This document shows positions 53,279 through 63,054 of a stretch of 64,000 nt of DNA, one piece after another. Where the stretch lies: NCBI GenBank assembly GCA_964563135.1, contig CAZLWV010000024.1, positions 1-64,000 on the forward strand. Direction: 5' to 3'. Each line of letters opens with the position of its first letter. Within the stretch, counting starts at the first letter, position 1. Source of the stretch: JAAYAY01 sp964563135 (GTDB lineage Bacteria > Planctomycetota > Planctomycetia > Pirellulales > Thermoguttaceae). The notes beneath the pieces are model-generated. The model had not been told where the DNA came from. It saw only the letters and a program-made list of their open reading frames with translations, and did no database searches. Both the position numbers and the translations under genes were made by a program.

Positions 53279-53440
53279 CGACTCCCCGATCACAACCGCA
53301 TCGAACACGTCTGGCGCGACCTGCACGCAGATGTCACCCGAAATCATCACTGCCGTAACATGAACCAACTCATGAAACAAGTGGACTACTGGCTCAAGAA
53401 GCGAAACCGTACACTCCAGCGTGAGTACACTCAGAAGACG
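53279..53440 (+). pseudogene. Remnant of an IS630-family transposase (C-terminus)
   Basis: In frame from 53279 the translation reads NRIEHVWRDLHADVTRNHHC followed by RNMNQLMKQVDYWL, which matches the end of DDE transposases of the IS630/Tc1 group (the conserved IExxW block containing the third catalytic acidic residue). No upstream two-thirds and no terminal repeats are seen, so it is a dead fragment. Confidence 0.7.
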
Positions 53441-53544
53441 GCCGTACAAATCGACATCGCTTGGAATCACACAAGGCTGTTCAGCACCACGTTCCAGCAT
53501 ATCGACACCTTTCTCGTAGCCAGTTCTTCTCCCTTTCCACCCGT

Positions 53545-53991
53545 TCAACCCGATGTTCGTGGCAGCCGCTCCGCGAGTTGAGTGGCGATGAGCTTGGCGG
53601 CTTTTTCGCCGGCATGTTGCTTGATCAGGCCTTCTTTGGCGATACCGGTGATCTGGATGTCGGTGAGGTGGTCGGCGCGAGCCGTGACCTGGACCGTGAC
53701 GAGGGCCGGGTTGAGTCCCAGGAACCCGGAACCGACGACGGCCGTGAGGGCCGCGATGTCGGGTGGGCCGGGAACGTCTTCGCGAAGCTGTCCCTTCTCC
53801 TGGAGTACCGCGTGGGCGGTTCGCAGGGCCGCTTCAGGGGCGGCCGGTGTCTGCATTTGTATCTGATAGGTGTCGTCGCGGAGTTTCTTCGCCACCCAGC
53901 CGACGACACTGGCTCCCGTTTCGTCTTTCGCCGCCTTGGCGGCCAGCTTCTGAAGCTCGGCCGCGAGGATTTCGTTGGAGCTTTTTCCCAT
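53545..53991 (-). CDS. Conserved-looking hypothetical protein
   Basis: 148 aa, unrecognised. N-terminal SSNEILAAELQKLAAKAAKD is helical; the remainder alternates strands and helices (DTYQIQMQTPAAPEAALRTA, PALVTVQVTARADHLTDIQI). No signal peptide or metal motif. The regular hydrophobic pattern and lack of repeats support a real protein. Confidence 0.6.
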   Translation of the reverse strand: MGKSSNEILAAELQKLAAKAAKDETGASVVGWVAKKLRDDTYQIQMQTPAAPEAALRTAHAVLQEKGQLREDVPGPPDIAALTAVVGSGFLGLNPALVTVQVTARADHLTDIQITGIAKEGLIKQHAGEKAAKLIATQLAERLPRTSG

Positions 53992-54371
53992 GGATGTGCC
54001 TGAAGAGCCTTAACAAGGGGTGGGAGATTCCCACGGGCATGGATATGCACAATCGGTAGTCTTGTTCGTAGCGCTCGAGCAAGTCGACGTGCCGCAGTCA
54101 CGGAGAACGTTGTGACATGTCCTGCCTCGCACGTCAAGGAGGATCCCCGAAACACCTGCACGTGGGCTCCGCTGGAGCTTTGAGACGACGCGGAGGGCCG
54201 CAAGTCGGGGCGGCGAGAGGGGCGGGTCCGCACCGGGGAGCCAGGAAACGACCTGCACTTGAGAGAACACGATTGACGCCCGTGCAGTCAATGCACGAGG
54301 AGAGCGGGCCTAGGCCCGGTTTCTGTGGTCTTCCGTTGGGTGACCACAGGCGTTTTCCGTATAGATATCGG
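53992..54371. other. Intergenic region
   Basis: 380 bp. Contains a hairpin GTGGGA-GATTCCCAC-type palindrome at about 54026-54040 and no supportable gene. It lies downstream of dcd and upstream of the leftward hypothetical gene. Confidence 0.3.
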
Positions 54372-54953
54372 TCAATAATCGCCGGGTTGTTCCAGGCCGA
54401 AGGGGAGTTTCATCTGGGGATCGTGGCGGCGGCTGGGATCGAGTTCCTTGAACAGCAGACTCGGCTGAATATCCGTGTTGTCCTGATACTTGTCGCTGAC
54501 GTACTCGGTGATCGGACCGCGAATGTCGTGGTAGAAGATCTGGCAGATCGGCACGCCGTGGTAAATGCGGATGGGCTGGATGGCAAACATCTCCAGAGTC
54601 CAGTAGCCGCGGAAGCCGACGTCGCCGAATCCGGCCGTCACGTGGACAAACAGGCCGAGCCGCCCGATCGAAGACCGGCCCTCGATCATGGGGACAAAGT
54701 TCCGGGTCTCCGTACGCTCGGCCGTGCGGCCCAGGTAGAGCTGGTTGGGCTGGATGACCATTCCATCGGGAGGGATCGAATGGAATGGTCATCCAGCCCA
54801 ACTGCGCATGTCGAGTTCCACTTCCTCGTAGACCATCAGTTCACTGTGGAGCGTGAGGTTGTAGCTGTTGGGATTGAGTTGCGCCTCGTGGAAGGGGTCG
54901 ATTACGATGTTTGTGCCCAGTTGAGCTCGAATCTCTTCGCCGGAAAGGATCAT
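54372..54953 (-). pseudogene. dcd: dCTP deaminase with in-frame TGA inside an inverted duplication
   Basis: 193 codons, normal length. The N-terminus (SGEEIRAQLGTNIVID, LNPNSYNLTLHSELMVYEE) and the rest (LYLGRTAERTET, IEGRSSIGRLGLFVHVTAGF, CQIFYHDI, DIQPSLLFKEL) are good Dcd sequence; the enzyme makes dUTP from dCTP. Between LDMR and IPPDGM nine codons are replaced by an inverted copy of the downstream sequence and include TGA at codon 55 (54789-54791). Frame is kept. Either the gene is inactivated or this is an assembly error. Confidence 0.8.
54744..54802. repeat. 23-bp perfect inverted repeat inside dcd
   Basis: Arms at 54744-54766 and 54780-54802 are exact reverse complements, 13-bp spacer between. 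The left arm is the normal coding sequence for MVIQPN; the right arm is where other codons belong. The resulting hairpin would be very stable. Confidence 0.9.
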
Positions 54954-55061
54954 CGCGATTGTGTTGCGTGGGGCTCAAGAGGTGTGGAGGAGGCCTGAAT
55001 GCCGGTTCCCAGGTCGGCTTGCTCGCTTGCGGGAGGAAATCCTGGCCGTCAGCGGGAACTA

Positions 55062-55715
55062 TCAGGATACCCCGACACCGACTCTCGGGCAAACCTCCCG
55101 CAAGGGGCATTCGTCACAGTTGGGCTTGCGTGCGGAACAGAATTGCCGCCCGAGTTGGATCATCTGATGGCTGAAGGCGATCCATTGCTTCTTGGGGATC
55201 TGTTCCATGAGATCCCGTTCGACCTTGACGGCATCCTTCTGGTCCGTCAGGCCCAGCCGCCGGCTGAGACGTCCGACATGAGTGTCCACAACCACGCCGG
55301 AGGGAATCTGAAAGGCGGTGCCCAGGAGGACGTTGGCCGTCTTCCGGCCGATTCCCGGAAGCTCGACGAGCGTCTCGAGGTCCTGGGGGACCTGGCCGCC
55401 ATGCTGCTTGACGATCTGGCAGCAGCACTCGCGGATGTTTTTGGCCTTGTTGCGGTAAAAACCGGTGCTCTTGATGTCGTTCTCGAGCACCTCCGTCGCA
55501 GCGGCCGCGTAATCGGCCGCCGAGCGGTACTTCTTGAACAGGTCCTTGGTCACGAGATTCACCCGCTGGTCGGTGCACTGGGCGGACAGAATGGTGGCGA
55601 CCAGCAGTTCCAGGGGTGTCGTGAAATCGAGAGAGCAGGTTGCGTCAGGATACTGTTGACCCAGGATGCGAACGATTCTCTGAGCGTGCCGCTTCTGTTC
55701 CGGAGTGCAGGCCAT
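55062..55715 (-). CDS. nth: Endonuclease III
   Basis: 217 aa. LLVATILSAQCTDQRVN, then the helix-hairpin-helix LPGIGRKTANVLLG with catalytic Lys, VDTHVGRLSRRLG with catalytic Asp, and the [4Fe-4S] motif CSARKPNCDECPLREVC (C-x6-C-x2-C-x5-C). It removes oxidised pyrimidines and nicks abasic sites. It is complete and on the same strand as dcd, 108 bp upstream. Confidence 0.95.
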   Translation of the reverse strand: MACTPEQKRHAQRIVRILGQQYPDATCSLDFTTPLELLVATILSAQCTDQRVNLVTKDLFKKYRSAADYAAAATEVLENDIKSTGFYRNKAKNIRECCCQIVKQHGGQVPQDLETLVELPGIGRKTANVLLGTAFQIPSGVVVDTHVGRLSRRLGLTDQKDAVKVERDLMEQIPKKQWIAFSHQMIQLGRQFCSARKPNCDECPLREVCPRVGVGVS

Positions 55716-56032
55716 GAGACGAAGTCGTCGCGCGGGGTCCCGGCAGGAGAGTCTGGATGGTCAGAAGGGATTGTTGAATGAGCCCGGCCACCTGTCAAGA
55801 GGTCGAGAAGGCAGACCGCGTGGCCCCCTTAACCCAGCCTCTTCGGTGGATCCCGGTGGCGTGACTGGCAGGAGCCGCCGGGCTGCCCCGATCAGACCGG
55901 CTCCCGAAATCCCTCCTTGGGGCGGTGTGCCAGTTGGCCCGGGCTGCCAGTCGATACAATTGCATCGTATCCGGCACATCGTATCCCGCGGTCGACACTC
56001 TGGAAACGCGCCCCACCGCCGAAGAGGCTTCA
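55716..56032. other. Divergent intergenic region
   Basis: 317 bp between nth and the DUF309 gene. GC-rich with no clear sigma-70 hexamers; nothing else recognised. Confidence 0.3.
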
Positions 56033-56413
56033 ATGGCCGATGAACAACACGCGCCGCTTTATCTGCGGGGAATCGAGCATTTCAATCGCGGCGAGTACTT
56101 TGACAGCCACGAAGTCTGGGAACAGATCTGGATCGACCAGTCTGGTGAGGATCGCCGATTCTACCAGATCCAGGCGGCGGTGGCCCTTTACCATCTCGAA
56201 AACGGAAACCCGGTGGGGGCGAGGAAGCTCGCCGACAGTTCAGCGGCGTATCTCGAGCAATACCGCCCGTGGCATCACGGGCTCGATGTGGACGGGTTCG
56301 TTCGCAGCATCCGGCAGTGCTTCGAGCAGAATCTGGCCGCCCGTACGAGCAGTCCCGGCGATCTGACAGGGCGTCCGTCGATCCGTTTGCACCCTCCCGG
56401 CACCCACTCTTGA
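56033..56413 (+). CDS. DUF309 family protein
   Basis: 126 aa. The family core YLRGIEHFNRGEYFDSHEVW followed by EQIWIDQSGEDRRFYQ, IQAAVALYHLENGN forms a small helical bundle found in many bacteria; function unknown. Conserved His and Glu in FDSHEVWE could bind metal. ATG 56033 is where the family begins. Confidence 0.85.
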   Translation: MADEQHAPLYLRGIEHFNRGEYFDSHEVWEQIWIDQSGEDRRFYQIQAAVALYHLENGNPVGARKLADSSAAYLEQYRPWHHGLDVDGFVRSIRQCFEQNLAARTSSPGDLTGRPSIRLHPPGTHS

Positions 56414-56564
56414 GCTATCATTGACTGGGAAGCACTTCCCGAGCCCCCATCTCCCGGGGGAGCTGACTCCGGAGAGACAGAGGCAAGGGCGTGCGGGACA
56501 GGATCGCGCGGATTGCCCCCCTCGCACCCTCGGCCGGGTAGCGATGGGCAGCACATGAGCAGCT

Positions 56565-57272
56565 ATGGCGGCATATTCACCATTCACATTCTCTTCGGAG
56601 GACTTCTGCGGAACAGTCAGGCTGTTTCCGCTGCCGAACCTAGTGTTGTTTCCCCATGTCGTCCAGCCGCTCCACGTCTTCGAGCCGAGATACTGCGATC
56701 TTGTGGCGGAGGCTCTGGCGGGGGATCGGTTGATCGCCATGGCAACCCTTTCGCCGGGCTGGGAGAGCCAGTACGAAGGAAGTCCGCCGATTTCGCCGCA
56801 CGCCTGCCTGGGGCGGGTGCTGCTTCATCATGGACTGGGCAACGGTTCCCACAACATTCTCCTGGCCGGGGTTTCCCGGATCGAGATCCTCGCGGAATTG
56901 GATACGCCCAAGGCGTTTCGAAACGCGCGGGCGATTCTCCTCCCCGACCGGTATCCCGATGGCGACAACCGGCGAGTGGCTGAGCTGGCGGAAGAACTGC
57001 GTCTGGCCATGGGATCGCTTCTGCCGTTTGTACACGACGCGCGGCAACAACTCGACGACCTGCTCAAACGGGAGGTACCGCTGGGCACGCTCACCGACCT
57101 GATCGCCTATCTCATCGATGTGACCCCGGCCGAGAAACTCTCGCTGCTCGCCGAAGAAGATGTCGTCTGCCGGGCCGAGATTCTGGTGGAACGTCTCTCG
57201 TCCATGTTGTGCGATACGCGTCCGAACGGCAGGGGTAATATCCCCTTTCCACCCGAGCCGAGCCGGAACTGA
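56565..57272 (+). CDS. Lon N-terminal (LAN) domain protein
   Basis: 235 aa. VRLFPLPNLVLFPHVVQPLH, HVFEPRYCDLVAEAL, ATLSPGWESQYEGSPPISPH and LGRVLLHHGLGNGSHNILLA are the beta-rich Lon substrate-binding domain without ATPase or protease parts; a helical C-terminus follows. Stand-alone LON-domain proteins are common and of unknown role, perhaps substrate adaptors. It is followed by folE 172 bp downstream. Confidence 0.88.
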   Translation: MAAYSPFTFSSEDFCGTVRLFPLPNLVLFPHVVQPLHVFEPRYCDLVAEALAGDRLIAMATLSPGWESQYEGSPPISPHACLGRVLLHHGLGNGSHNILLAGVSRIEILAELDTPKAFRNARAILLPDRYPDGDNRRVAELAEELRLAMGSLLPFVHDARQQLDDLLKREVPLGTLTDLIAYLIDVTPAEKLSLLAEEDVVCRAEILVERLSSMLCDTRPNGRGNIPFPPEPSRN

Positions 57273-57444
57273 AGACATTGTCGAAACCACAGCAGGATTC
57301 CGTCTCTGTGCCGAAGATTTCCGCGGGAAACGAGTGCTGCCGAGGCCGGAAGAAACAGGCCTCTTGACCGCCGGCGAGCGGCCCACCTATCATTGGGGGT
57401 AGAGGGGAGCGAATCGACAGAAGCCGACGGGCCGGAGTAGTAAC

Positions 57445-58092
57445 ATGGCGTTGCAGGGAAAAGACGGCGATCGAATTGAAGGCAGTCTGCTCGCTGAACT
57501 GGATGACGACGACGCAAGGCCTGCGGGCGGTGTCGATCAGCAGCGTATCCAGCGAGCGGTTCGCGAGATCCTTTTGGCGGTGGGGGAGGACCCCGACCGC
57601 GAGGGACTTCGAGAGACGCCAGCTCGCGTTGCCAGGATGTATGCCGAGATGTTCGGCGGGCTGCACGAGGACCCACGGATTCACCTGAAGAAGTTCTTTA
57701 CGGAAGAATACGACGAGGTTGTGCTCGTTCGCGATATCAGCTTCGACAGCATGTGCGAACATCACATGTTGCCGTTCATGGGAAAGGCTCATATCGGTTA
57801 TCTGCCCGGGGGGCGGGTTGTAGGCTTGAGCAAGCTTGCCCGGGTGGTGGAGGTCGTTGCCCGTCGGCCCCAGGTTCAGGAACGGATGACGGAAGAAATT
57901 GCCCGGCTTCTCGAGGAGGAACTGCAGGTGAAGGGCGTTGCGGTCGTGATCGAGGCGGTGCATACGTGCATGACCGTTCGTGGCGTGAGAAAGCCGGGAG
58001 CGGTGTGCGTTACCTCGGCCATGAAGGGCGCCTTCCGCACGCGGCCGACCACGCGCTCCGAAATCATGACGCTGATTTACGGAGATCGCTGA
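57445..58092 (+). CDS. folE: GTP cyclohydrolase I
   Basis: 215 aa. The zinc and active-site motifs are DSMCEHHMLPF, GKAHIGYLPGGRVVGLSKLA, RPQVQERMTEEIA and EAVHTCMTVRGVRKPG. It opens GTP to dihydroneopterin triphosphate for folate or queuosine precursors. The N-terminal about 25 residues are an acidic extension. It is directly upstream of the FAD/Fe-S oxidase gene (53 bp), though that is probably incidental. Confidence 0.95.
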   Translation: MALQGKDGDRIEGSLLAELDDDDARPAGGVDQQRIQRAVREILLAVGEDPDREGLRETPARVARMYAEMFGGLHEDPRIHLKKFFTEEYDEVVLVRDISFDSMCEHHMLPFMGKAHIGYLPGGRVVGLSKLARVVEVVARRPQVQERMTEEIARLLEEELQVKGVAVVIEAVHTCMTVRGVRKPGAVCVTSAMKGAFRTRPTTRSEIMTLIYGDR

Positions 58093-58145
58093 ACGGTCTT
58101 TGACTGCCCCTGGCGCTGAGATCCAGATTCCGGCCCGTTATCCCC

Positions 58146-61100
58146 ATGCCCAAACTCGACCAACTGCGAGAACGGATCCAGGCAGACCTGCGAGGGCGAA
58201 TTGCTGGTGATGTGCGATGCGACGACGTTTTCCTGCAACTCTACGCGGGAGACGCGAGCATCTACCAGGTCCGGCCCATCGGAGTGGTGCGGCCCCGGAC
58301 CGCGGCCGACGTTTCGGCGTGTCTGGAATACGCGTCGGCGAAGGGGATTCCGGTGCATGCGCGGGGAAGCGGAACCGGCACCGCGGGCGGCGCGCTGGGG
58401 CGGGGCTTGGTCCTCGATTGCTCTCGCTATCTTCGCCGCATCGTCACCATCGACGATCGCATGGTCCGGGTCCAGCCGGGAATCGTCCACGAGCGGCTCA
58501 ATGAATTCCTGGCCCGCAGCGGCCGTACCTTCGGCCCCGACCCCGGGGTGATCGAGACGACAACCATCGGCAGCATGCTGGCGGTCGACGGAGCGGGAAG
58601 CCGCTGGCTGAGGTACGGGACCCCTTCGCAGCACATTCTCGGGCTGCAGGTTGTTCTGGCCGACGGGCAGATTCTCGAGATCGGCAGGGAGCCGCTCGAC
58701 GACACCGACGCGGCCGGCGCCCATCCGCGAAAACGGGAGATTGTCCACGCTCTGACCCGTCTGATCCGGGCCAAGGAAGCCGTGATTTCCGAGAATCGCC
58801 CGGCAACGCAGGTCAACCGGGCGGGATATCGCCTGTGGGATATCCTCAACGAAACTTCGCTCAACCTCGCCGGATTGATTGCCGGATCCGAGGGCACGCT
58901 GGGAGTGATCACCGAGGCCCGGTTGGCAATCCAGCCCTTGCCGGCGTCGCGTGGTGCGGCCTTGTTGATGTTTCCCAGCCTCGACAGCGCGGTGAGGGCC
59001 GCGCTTCTGGTTCGAGAGTATGACGCCAGCGCGTGCGAATTGATGGATCGCCGGCACCTGAGTCTGGCCCGGGAACTGGACGACCGATTCGAATCGCTGA
59101 TCTCCGAGAACACCGAAGCGGCCCTCGTCGTGGAACTCGACGGCGACGATCGCCATGAGGTGGGAGAACGCCTGCGGGCACTGACCGACGATCTCTGGGA
59201 ACAGCGGCGGCTGGCGTTCGGTGCGAGGCGGGCGCTGGGCCGGGATGATTTCGAAACCTGCTGGGCCCTGGCCCGGAAGGTACGGCCCACTTGGTTCCGG
59301 ACCAAGGGTACGGTGCGCCCGGTGCCGGTGATTGACGACCTTGCGGTGGCGCCTGAGGCACTTCCGGACTTCGTGATTCGGGTCCAGAACATCCTCAAAC
59401 GCCAGGAGGTGACCGCATCGATCACAGGGCACGCGGCGCAGGGGCAATTGATCATCCGCCCCTTCCTCGACCTTGCCAGCTCGGATGGCCCCCAGCAGGT
59501 GCGGCGGCTGGCCGACGCGCTCTACGAGGAGGTAGTGGCCGCCGGGGGAACGACCGGCGCCGAACGTGCCTCCGGCCTCAGCCGGTCGTGGTGCCTCCCC
59601 GGGCAATTCGGCCGCCTCCACGATGTTTTTCGCCAGGTCAAAGAGCTGCTGGACCCCGAAGGCATTCTGAATCCCGGGAAGGTGGTCGGCGCCGATCCGG
59701 AAGACGTTCAGCGCGATCTGCGGACCCCGCTGCCCTTCGGCTCGGGCCGGGAATCGGTACCCGGAGAACAGTCCGGCCTGCGCGATCTGCTGGAACTTCA
59801 ACTCAACTGGGATCCCGCCCAGGTCATCGGTGCAGTTGCCCTGTGCAACACCTGCGGCGACTGCCGCAGCCAGGCACCGGATGGGCGGATGTGTCCCCTG
59901 TTCCGCGTCAATCCGTCGGAGGAGGCCTCCCCCCGGGCGAAAGCGCACCTCCTTCACGCCGGCGTGAATGAGGTTCGCTTTCCCCCGGGCGAAAGCGAAC
60001 CTCATTCACGCCGTGCTGACCGGCGGACTGGAACTGGGGAGCCTGACCGGCGAGGCGTTCAAGTCGATTGCGGATCTTTGCATCCATTGCCACATGTGCC
60101 CCACCGAGTGCCCGGCCGGCGTGGACATCCCCAAGCTGATGCTCGAAGGGAAGGGGGCCTACGTGGCGGCCCACGGGCTGAAACTGAGCGACTGGATCGC
60201 CTCGCGACTCGATATCGTCTCGGCTGTCGCCAGCCGCCTGAGCCCCCTGGCCAACTGGGCAATCGGTAATCGCCGCTGCCGCTGGCTGATCGAGAAGTGT
60301 TTTGGCATCGCGCAGGGACGCAAGCTCCCCCGCGTGACCTCTCGCAACTTCCTGCGACGGGCGGCCCGGCGGCGGCTGGTCCGGCCAACGCGGACCAACG
60401 AGCGCAAAGTGGCCTACTTTGTGGACCTGTACGCCAATTACCACGATCCCCAACTGGCTGAGGCGGTCGTGGCGGTTCTCAAGCATAACGGGGTCGCCGT
60501 GTTCGTTCCTCCGGGGCAGAAACAGGCGGGAATGGGGGCGATTGCCGATGGGGCCCTCGATATCGCTCGTGGATTCGCCAGAAAGAACGTGGCTGTTCTG
60601 GCCGACGCGATCCGCCAGGGCTACCACGTGATCGCCTCCGAGCCTGCGGCCGCGGTTTGTCTCCGGTACGAGTACCCCCGGTTGCTTGACGAGGAAGATG
60701 CCCGCCTCGTGGCCGAAAACAGTTCGGAGATATGTTCCTACTTGTGGAAAATGCACACGATGGGCAAGCTCCAACTGGATTTCAGCCCCGTCAATTTCTC
60801 AGTAGGCTACCACATGCCGTGCCGGATGAAGGCCCTCAACGTCGGATCGCCGGGAGAGGATCTCTTGAGGCTGATTCCGGGACTGTCGGTCCAGCGATGC
60901 GAGGAGGGATGCTCCGGTATGTCGGGTACCTACGGCATCAAGAGCGTCAACTACCGTGCCAGCCTCAGAGTTGCCCGTGGACTGCTGCATCGGATGCGCG
61001 ACGACGACTTTCAGGCGGGGACAACCGAGTGCAGTGCCTGCAAGATGCAGATGGAGCAGGGCACGACGAAGCCCACGATCCATCCGATCAAGTTGCTCGT

Positions 61101-61173
61101 GTACTCCTACGGATTGATGCCTCAGATCGGGGATCTCCTGAGCAAACATGGAAAGGACCTGGTAGTCACATGA
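58146..61173 (+). pseudogene. FAD-linked oxidase - Fe-S - CCG fusion (GlcD/GlcF-like), split by a 52-bp insertion
   Basis: The first part (58146 to about 59960) has an FAD_binding_4 domain (GVVRPRTAADVSACLEYASA, HARGSGTGTAGGAL), the FAD-oxidase C domain and one ferredoxin cluster (LCNTCGDCRSQAPDGRMCP). The second part (from about 60013) has LCIHCHMCPTECPAGVDIP and CCG domains (HMPCRMKALN, CEEGCSGMSGTYG). Such fusions oxidise 2-hydroxyacids such as D-lactate, glycolate or 2-hydroxyglutarate. Removing 52 bp (59961-60012) restores one frame of 991 aa. As written, frame 1 ends at 60269 and frame 2 would need a start at 59968. Confidence 0.85.
59930..60012. repeat. Direct-inverted-direct repeat that breaks the oxidase gene
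   Basis: Segment A (59930-59960) recurs with 2 mismatches as segment C (59982-60012), and between them B (59961-59982) is the exact inverse of the end of C (59991-60012): a perfect 22-bp inverted repeat with an 8-bp spacer (59983-59990). A-B-C is what two template switches would leave. Confidence 0.88.
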
Positions 61174-61586
61174 GCAGGAGCGTCTGGTTCAAGAGGGGTT
61201 TGCGATTCAAGTGCACAGGGTGCGGAGACTGTTGCACAGGGGCCCCGGGGTATGTCTGGGTCAACGGAGAGGAGATTCGGGCGCTGGCAAAGGTCGTTGG
61301 GCTGTTGCCCGACCAGTTCGAGGCAACCTTCGTCCGGCGCGTGGGAGTACGCCGCAGCCTCATCGAGTACGACAATGGGGACTGTATGATGTTCGACCCG
61401 GAAACGCGACGCTGTCTGGCATATAAAGCCCGTCCGCGGCAATGCCGGACATGGCCTTTCTGGGAGTCGACCGTCGACACGCCTGAAGCTTGGGAAGAAA
61501 CCTGCCACAATTGCCCGGGCTGCGGCCACGGGACCCTGGTCTCGGCCAAAGACATTCTCGAGCGGGTGGGCACGATTCGCGTGTAA
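61170..61586 (+). CDS. YkgJ-type cysteine cluster protein
   Basis: 138 aa. RFKCTGCGDCCTGAPGYVWV (CxxCxxCC) plus RCLAYKARPRQCRTWPFW and CHNCPGCGHG give the conserved eight cysteines of the YkgJ/CxxCxxCC family, probably zinc- or Fe-S-binding; function unknown. The start ATG at 61170 overlaps the oxidase stop (ATGA), indicating co-translation. Confidence 0.88.
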   Translation: MSRSVWFKRGLRFKCTGCGDCCTGAPGYVWVNGEEIRALAKVVGLLPDQFEATFVRRVGVRRSLIEYDNGDCMMFDPETRRCLAYKARPRQCRTWPFWESTVDTPEAWEETCHNCPGCGHGTLVSAKDILERVGTIRV

Positions 61587-62166
61587 GAGCCGCCAGGCCA
61601 TGGATATGCCAGCGCCCTCTCGGGCGACCCGTACCACCGCTGCCCTGCCGGTGGGGGGCACGCCCTTGACTTCCGGCCCCGCTGCCTTCTTGCCGGATAG
61701 TCGCAAGCATCCGACGGCCAGCCCCCCCCCTGGAGTGATTCGCAGGTGTGGGTCGTGATGATTCTGCGTTTTTTACCGGTTAAGTAAAGTCTAGCGATTC
61801 TGCTGCCGATATTTGGGTGGCAGTTGAGCATTCCATCAGCCGCACCTGTGCGCTCAGTTTGGCGGACAGATGAAGTGGGGTGCTCGCGGACACGACGCAA
61901 GTCATTATATGACAGATGGTTGTGACGCGGTTACGGCTCCAGAGAACGGTCTTTGCGAGCTAAGATCTTTGACATCAAGAACTTATCCAACGTCGGCTCA
62001 ACTGAATGTCGAGCGGCGGGAGTCGGGAGTTTCGGACGTAAGTCGTCTGAAGACCTTGGATTGATCTTGACTCTAGTCGTTATGGCATTTACACTTGGAG
62101 CGAGGCTGGGCATTGAAGCGTTACATTGATACGGCCCGGGCAACCACCGAATCGGAGACGCCAGTC
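61587..62166. other. Intergenic region upstream of the HU-like gene
   Basis: 580 bp. The first 150 bp are GC-rich and featureless; 61760-61830 is A+T-rich with a CTGCC/GGCAG hairpin (about 61803-61823). The promoter at 62067-62095 is listed separately. No gene is supported. Confidence 0.4.
62067..62095 (+). promoter_or_regulatory. Promoter of the HU-like gene
   Basis: TTGACT (62067-62072) and TACACT (62090-62095) with an exact 17-bp spacer. The start codon GTG 62167 lies about 65 bp after the predicted start site. Confidence 0.6.
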
Positions 62167-62553
62167 GTGACCAAGAAAGAGATCGTCCGAACAATTTCCG
62201 AGGAGATTGGGCTCACCCAATTGAAAACCAAGGAAATCGTCCAGAAAACGTTCGACGCGATCGTCGAGACCCTCGTCGAGGACGGCCGGATAGAACTTCG
62301 CAATTTCGGGGTCTTCGAAGTGAAGCGTCGAGCTCCGCGCAAGGCACGGAATCCTCGGACGGGCGACAAGGTCTTTGTCCCCGAAAAGTTTGTCGTGACT
62401 TTCAAACCGGGCAAGGAGATGGAACAACGGGTGCGAGAGCTGGAACAGCAGGCTGCGCAAGCGCAAGCAGCGGCGGTGGTTGCAGCAGGTCGGTCGCGTC
62501 CCGAAAGCGTCGTCTCACCAACACTCTACGACCCAAGTTCGGAGGGTCAATGA
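62167..62553 (+). CDS. HU/IHF-family DNA-binding protein
   Basis: 128 aa. TKKEIVRTISEEIGLTQLKT and IVETLVEDGRIELRNFGVFE form the helical base, RRAPRKARNPRTGDKVFVPE the DNA-embracing arm with the conserved Pro, and VVTFKPGKEMEQRV the end of the domain. A 30-residue Gln/Ala/Ser tail is unlike short HU. The GTG at 62167 is chosen because the fold starts there and GGAGA precedes it; upstream TTGs at 62095 and 62113 are less likely. It is a nucleoid protein. Confidence 0.88.
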   Translation: MTKKEIVRTISEEIGLTQLKTKEIVQKTFDAIVETLVEDGRIELRNFGVFEVKRRAPRKARNPRTGDKVFVPEKFVVTFKPGKEMEQRVRELEQQAAQAQAAAVVAAGRSRPESVVSPTLYDPSSEGQ

Positions 62554-62835
62554 CGCCGGTCTGATCCGTTCAGCCCCCTTTGACGCGTGCAGTCCGCGGG
62601 TGAAAACGAGGCAATTGACCTCGACCGCATCCCCAGATTTCGCTAGCCTCCCGGACTTCCCGACCCCAGAATCGGGCAGCAGAAGCTCTTCCCGCACCCT
62701 ATTGAATCACTCGGCGCCGCGCAGAACCCTCCAGAAGCGAGGTTTTCGGCGGGCAGGTAGACATCGGTTGGCCGAAGTTCAGACGCTGTGCGACAGGATC
62801 GTCGCACGCGGATAAGTTCACGGAGGAGTTTTACA

Positions 62836-63054
62836 ATGCGTAAGTTGCTGCTGGCCGCCGTTTTGGGAATTCTGACCAGCGCGTCAACCGGCTGTGTCAT
62901 TCCCGGCTACTCTGGCGATCCCACTCGCCGAGTTCAGGAACTCATCCACACGTCGGAGAACCAGCGCCTGTTCCTGGATGAGTGGGAGCGGACATGGTTC
63001 CTCGACCAGCCCGACCACTGCACCCCCTATCGCACTCACGGCGGCATCATCTGA
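62836..63054 (+). CDS. Small lipoprotein
   Basis: 72 aa. Lipoprotein signal (LLLAAVLGILTSASTGC) with lipobox Cys at 19. Mature part is short and polar: RRVQELIHTSENQRLFLDEW and ERTWFLDQPDHCTPYRTHGG. The ATG at 62836 has GGAGGAG upstream. Function unknown; short lipoproteins of this shape are typical of the phylum. Confidence 0.78.
   Translation: MRKLLLAAVLGILTSASTGCVIPGYSGDPTRRVQELIHTSENQRLFLDEWERTWFLDQPDHCTPYRTHGGII

Noticed and set aside
54372..54953. Recoding of TGA (Trp or Sec) in dcd
   Set aside because: TGA serves as a normal stop elsewhere in the window (for example rsgA), and the TGA lies within an inverted copy rather than in conserved Dcd sequence.
58077..60005. Minus-strand open frame of 642 codons opposite the FAD oxidase
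   Set aside because: Shadow of the coding strand, Arg/Pro/Gly-rich without domains.
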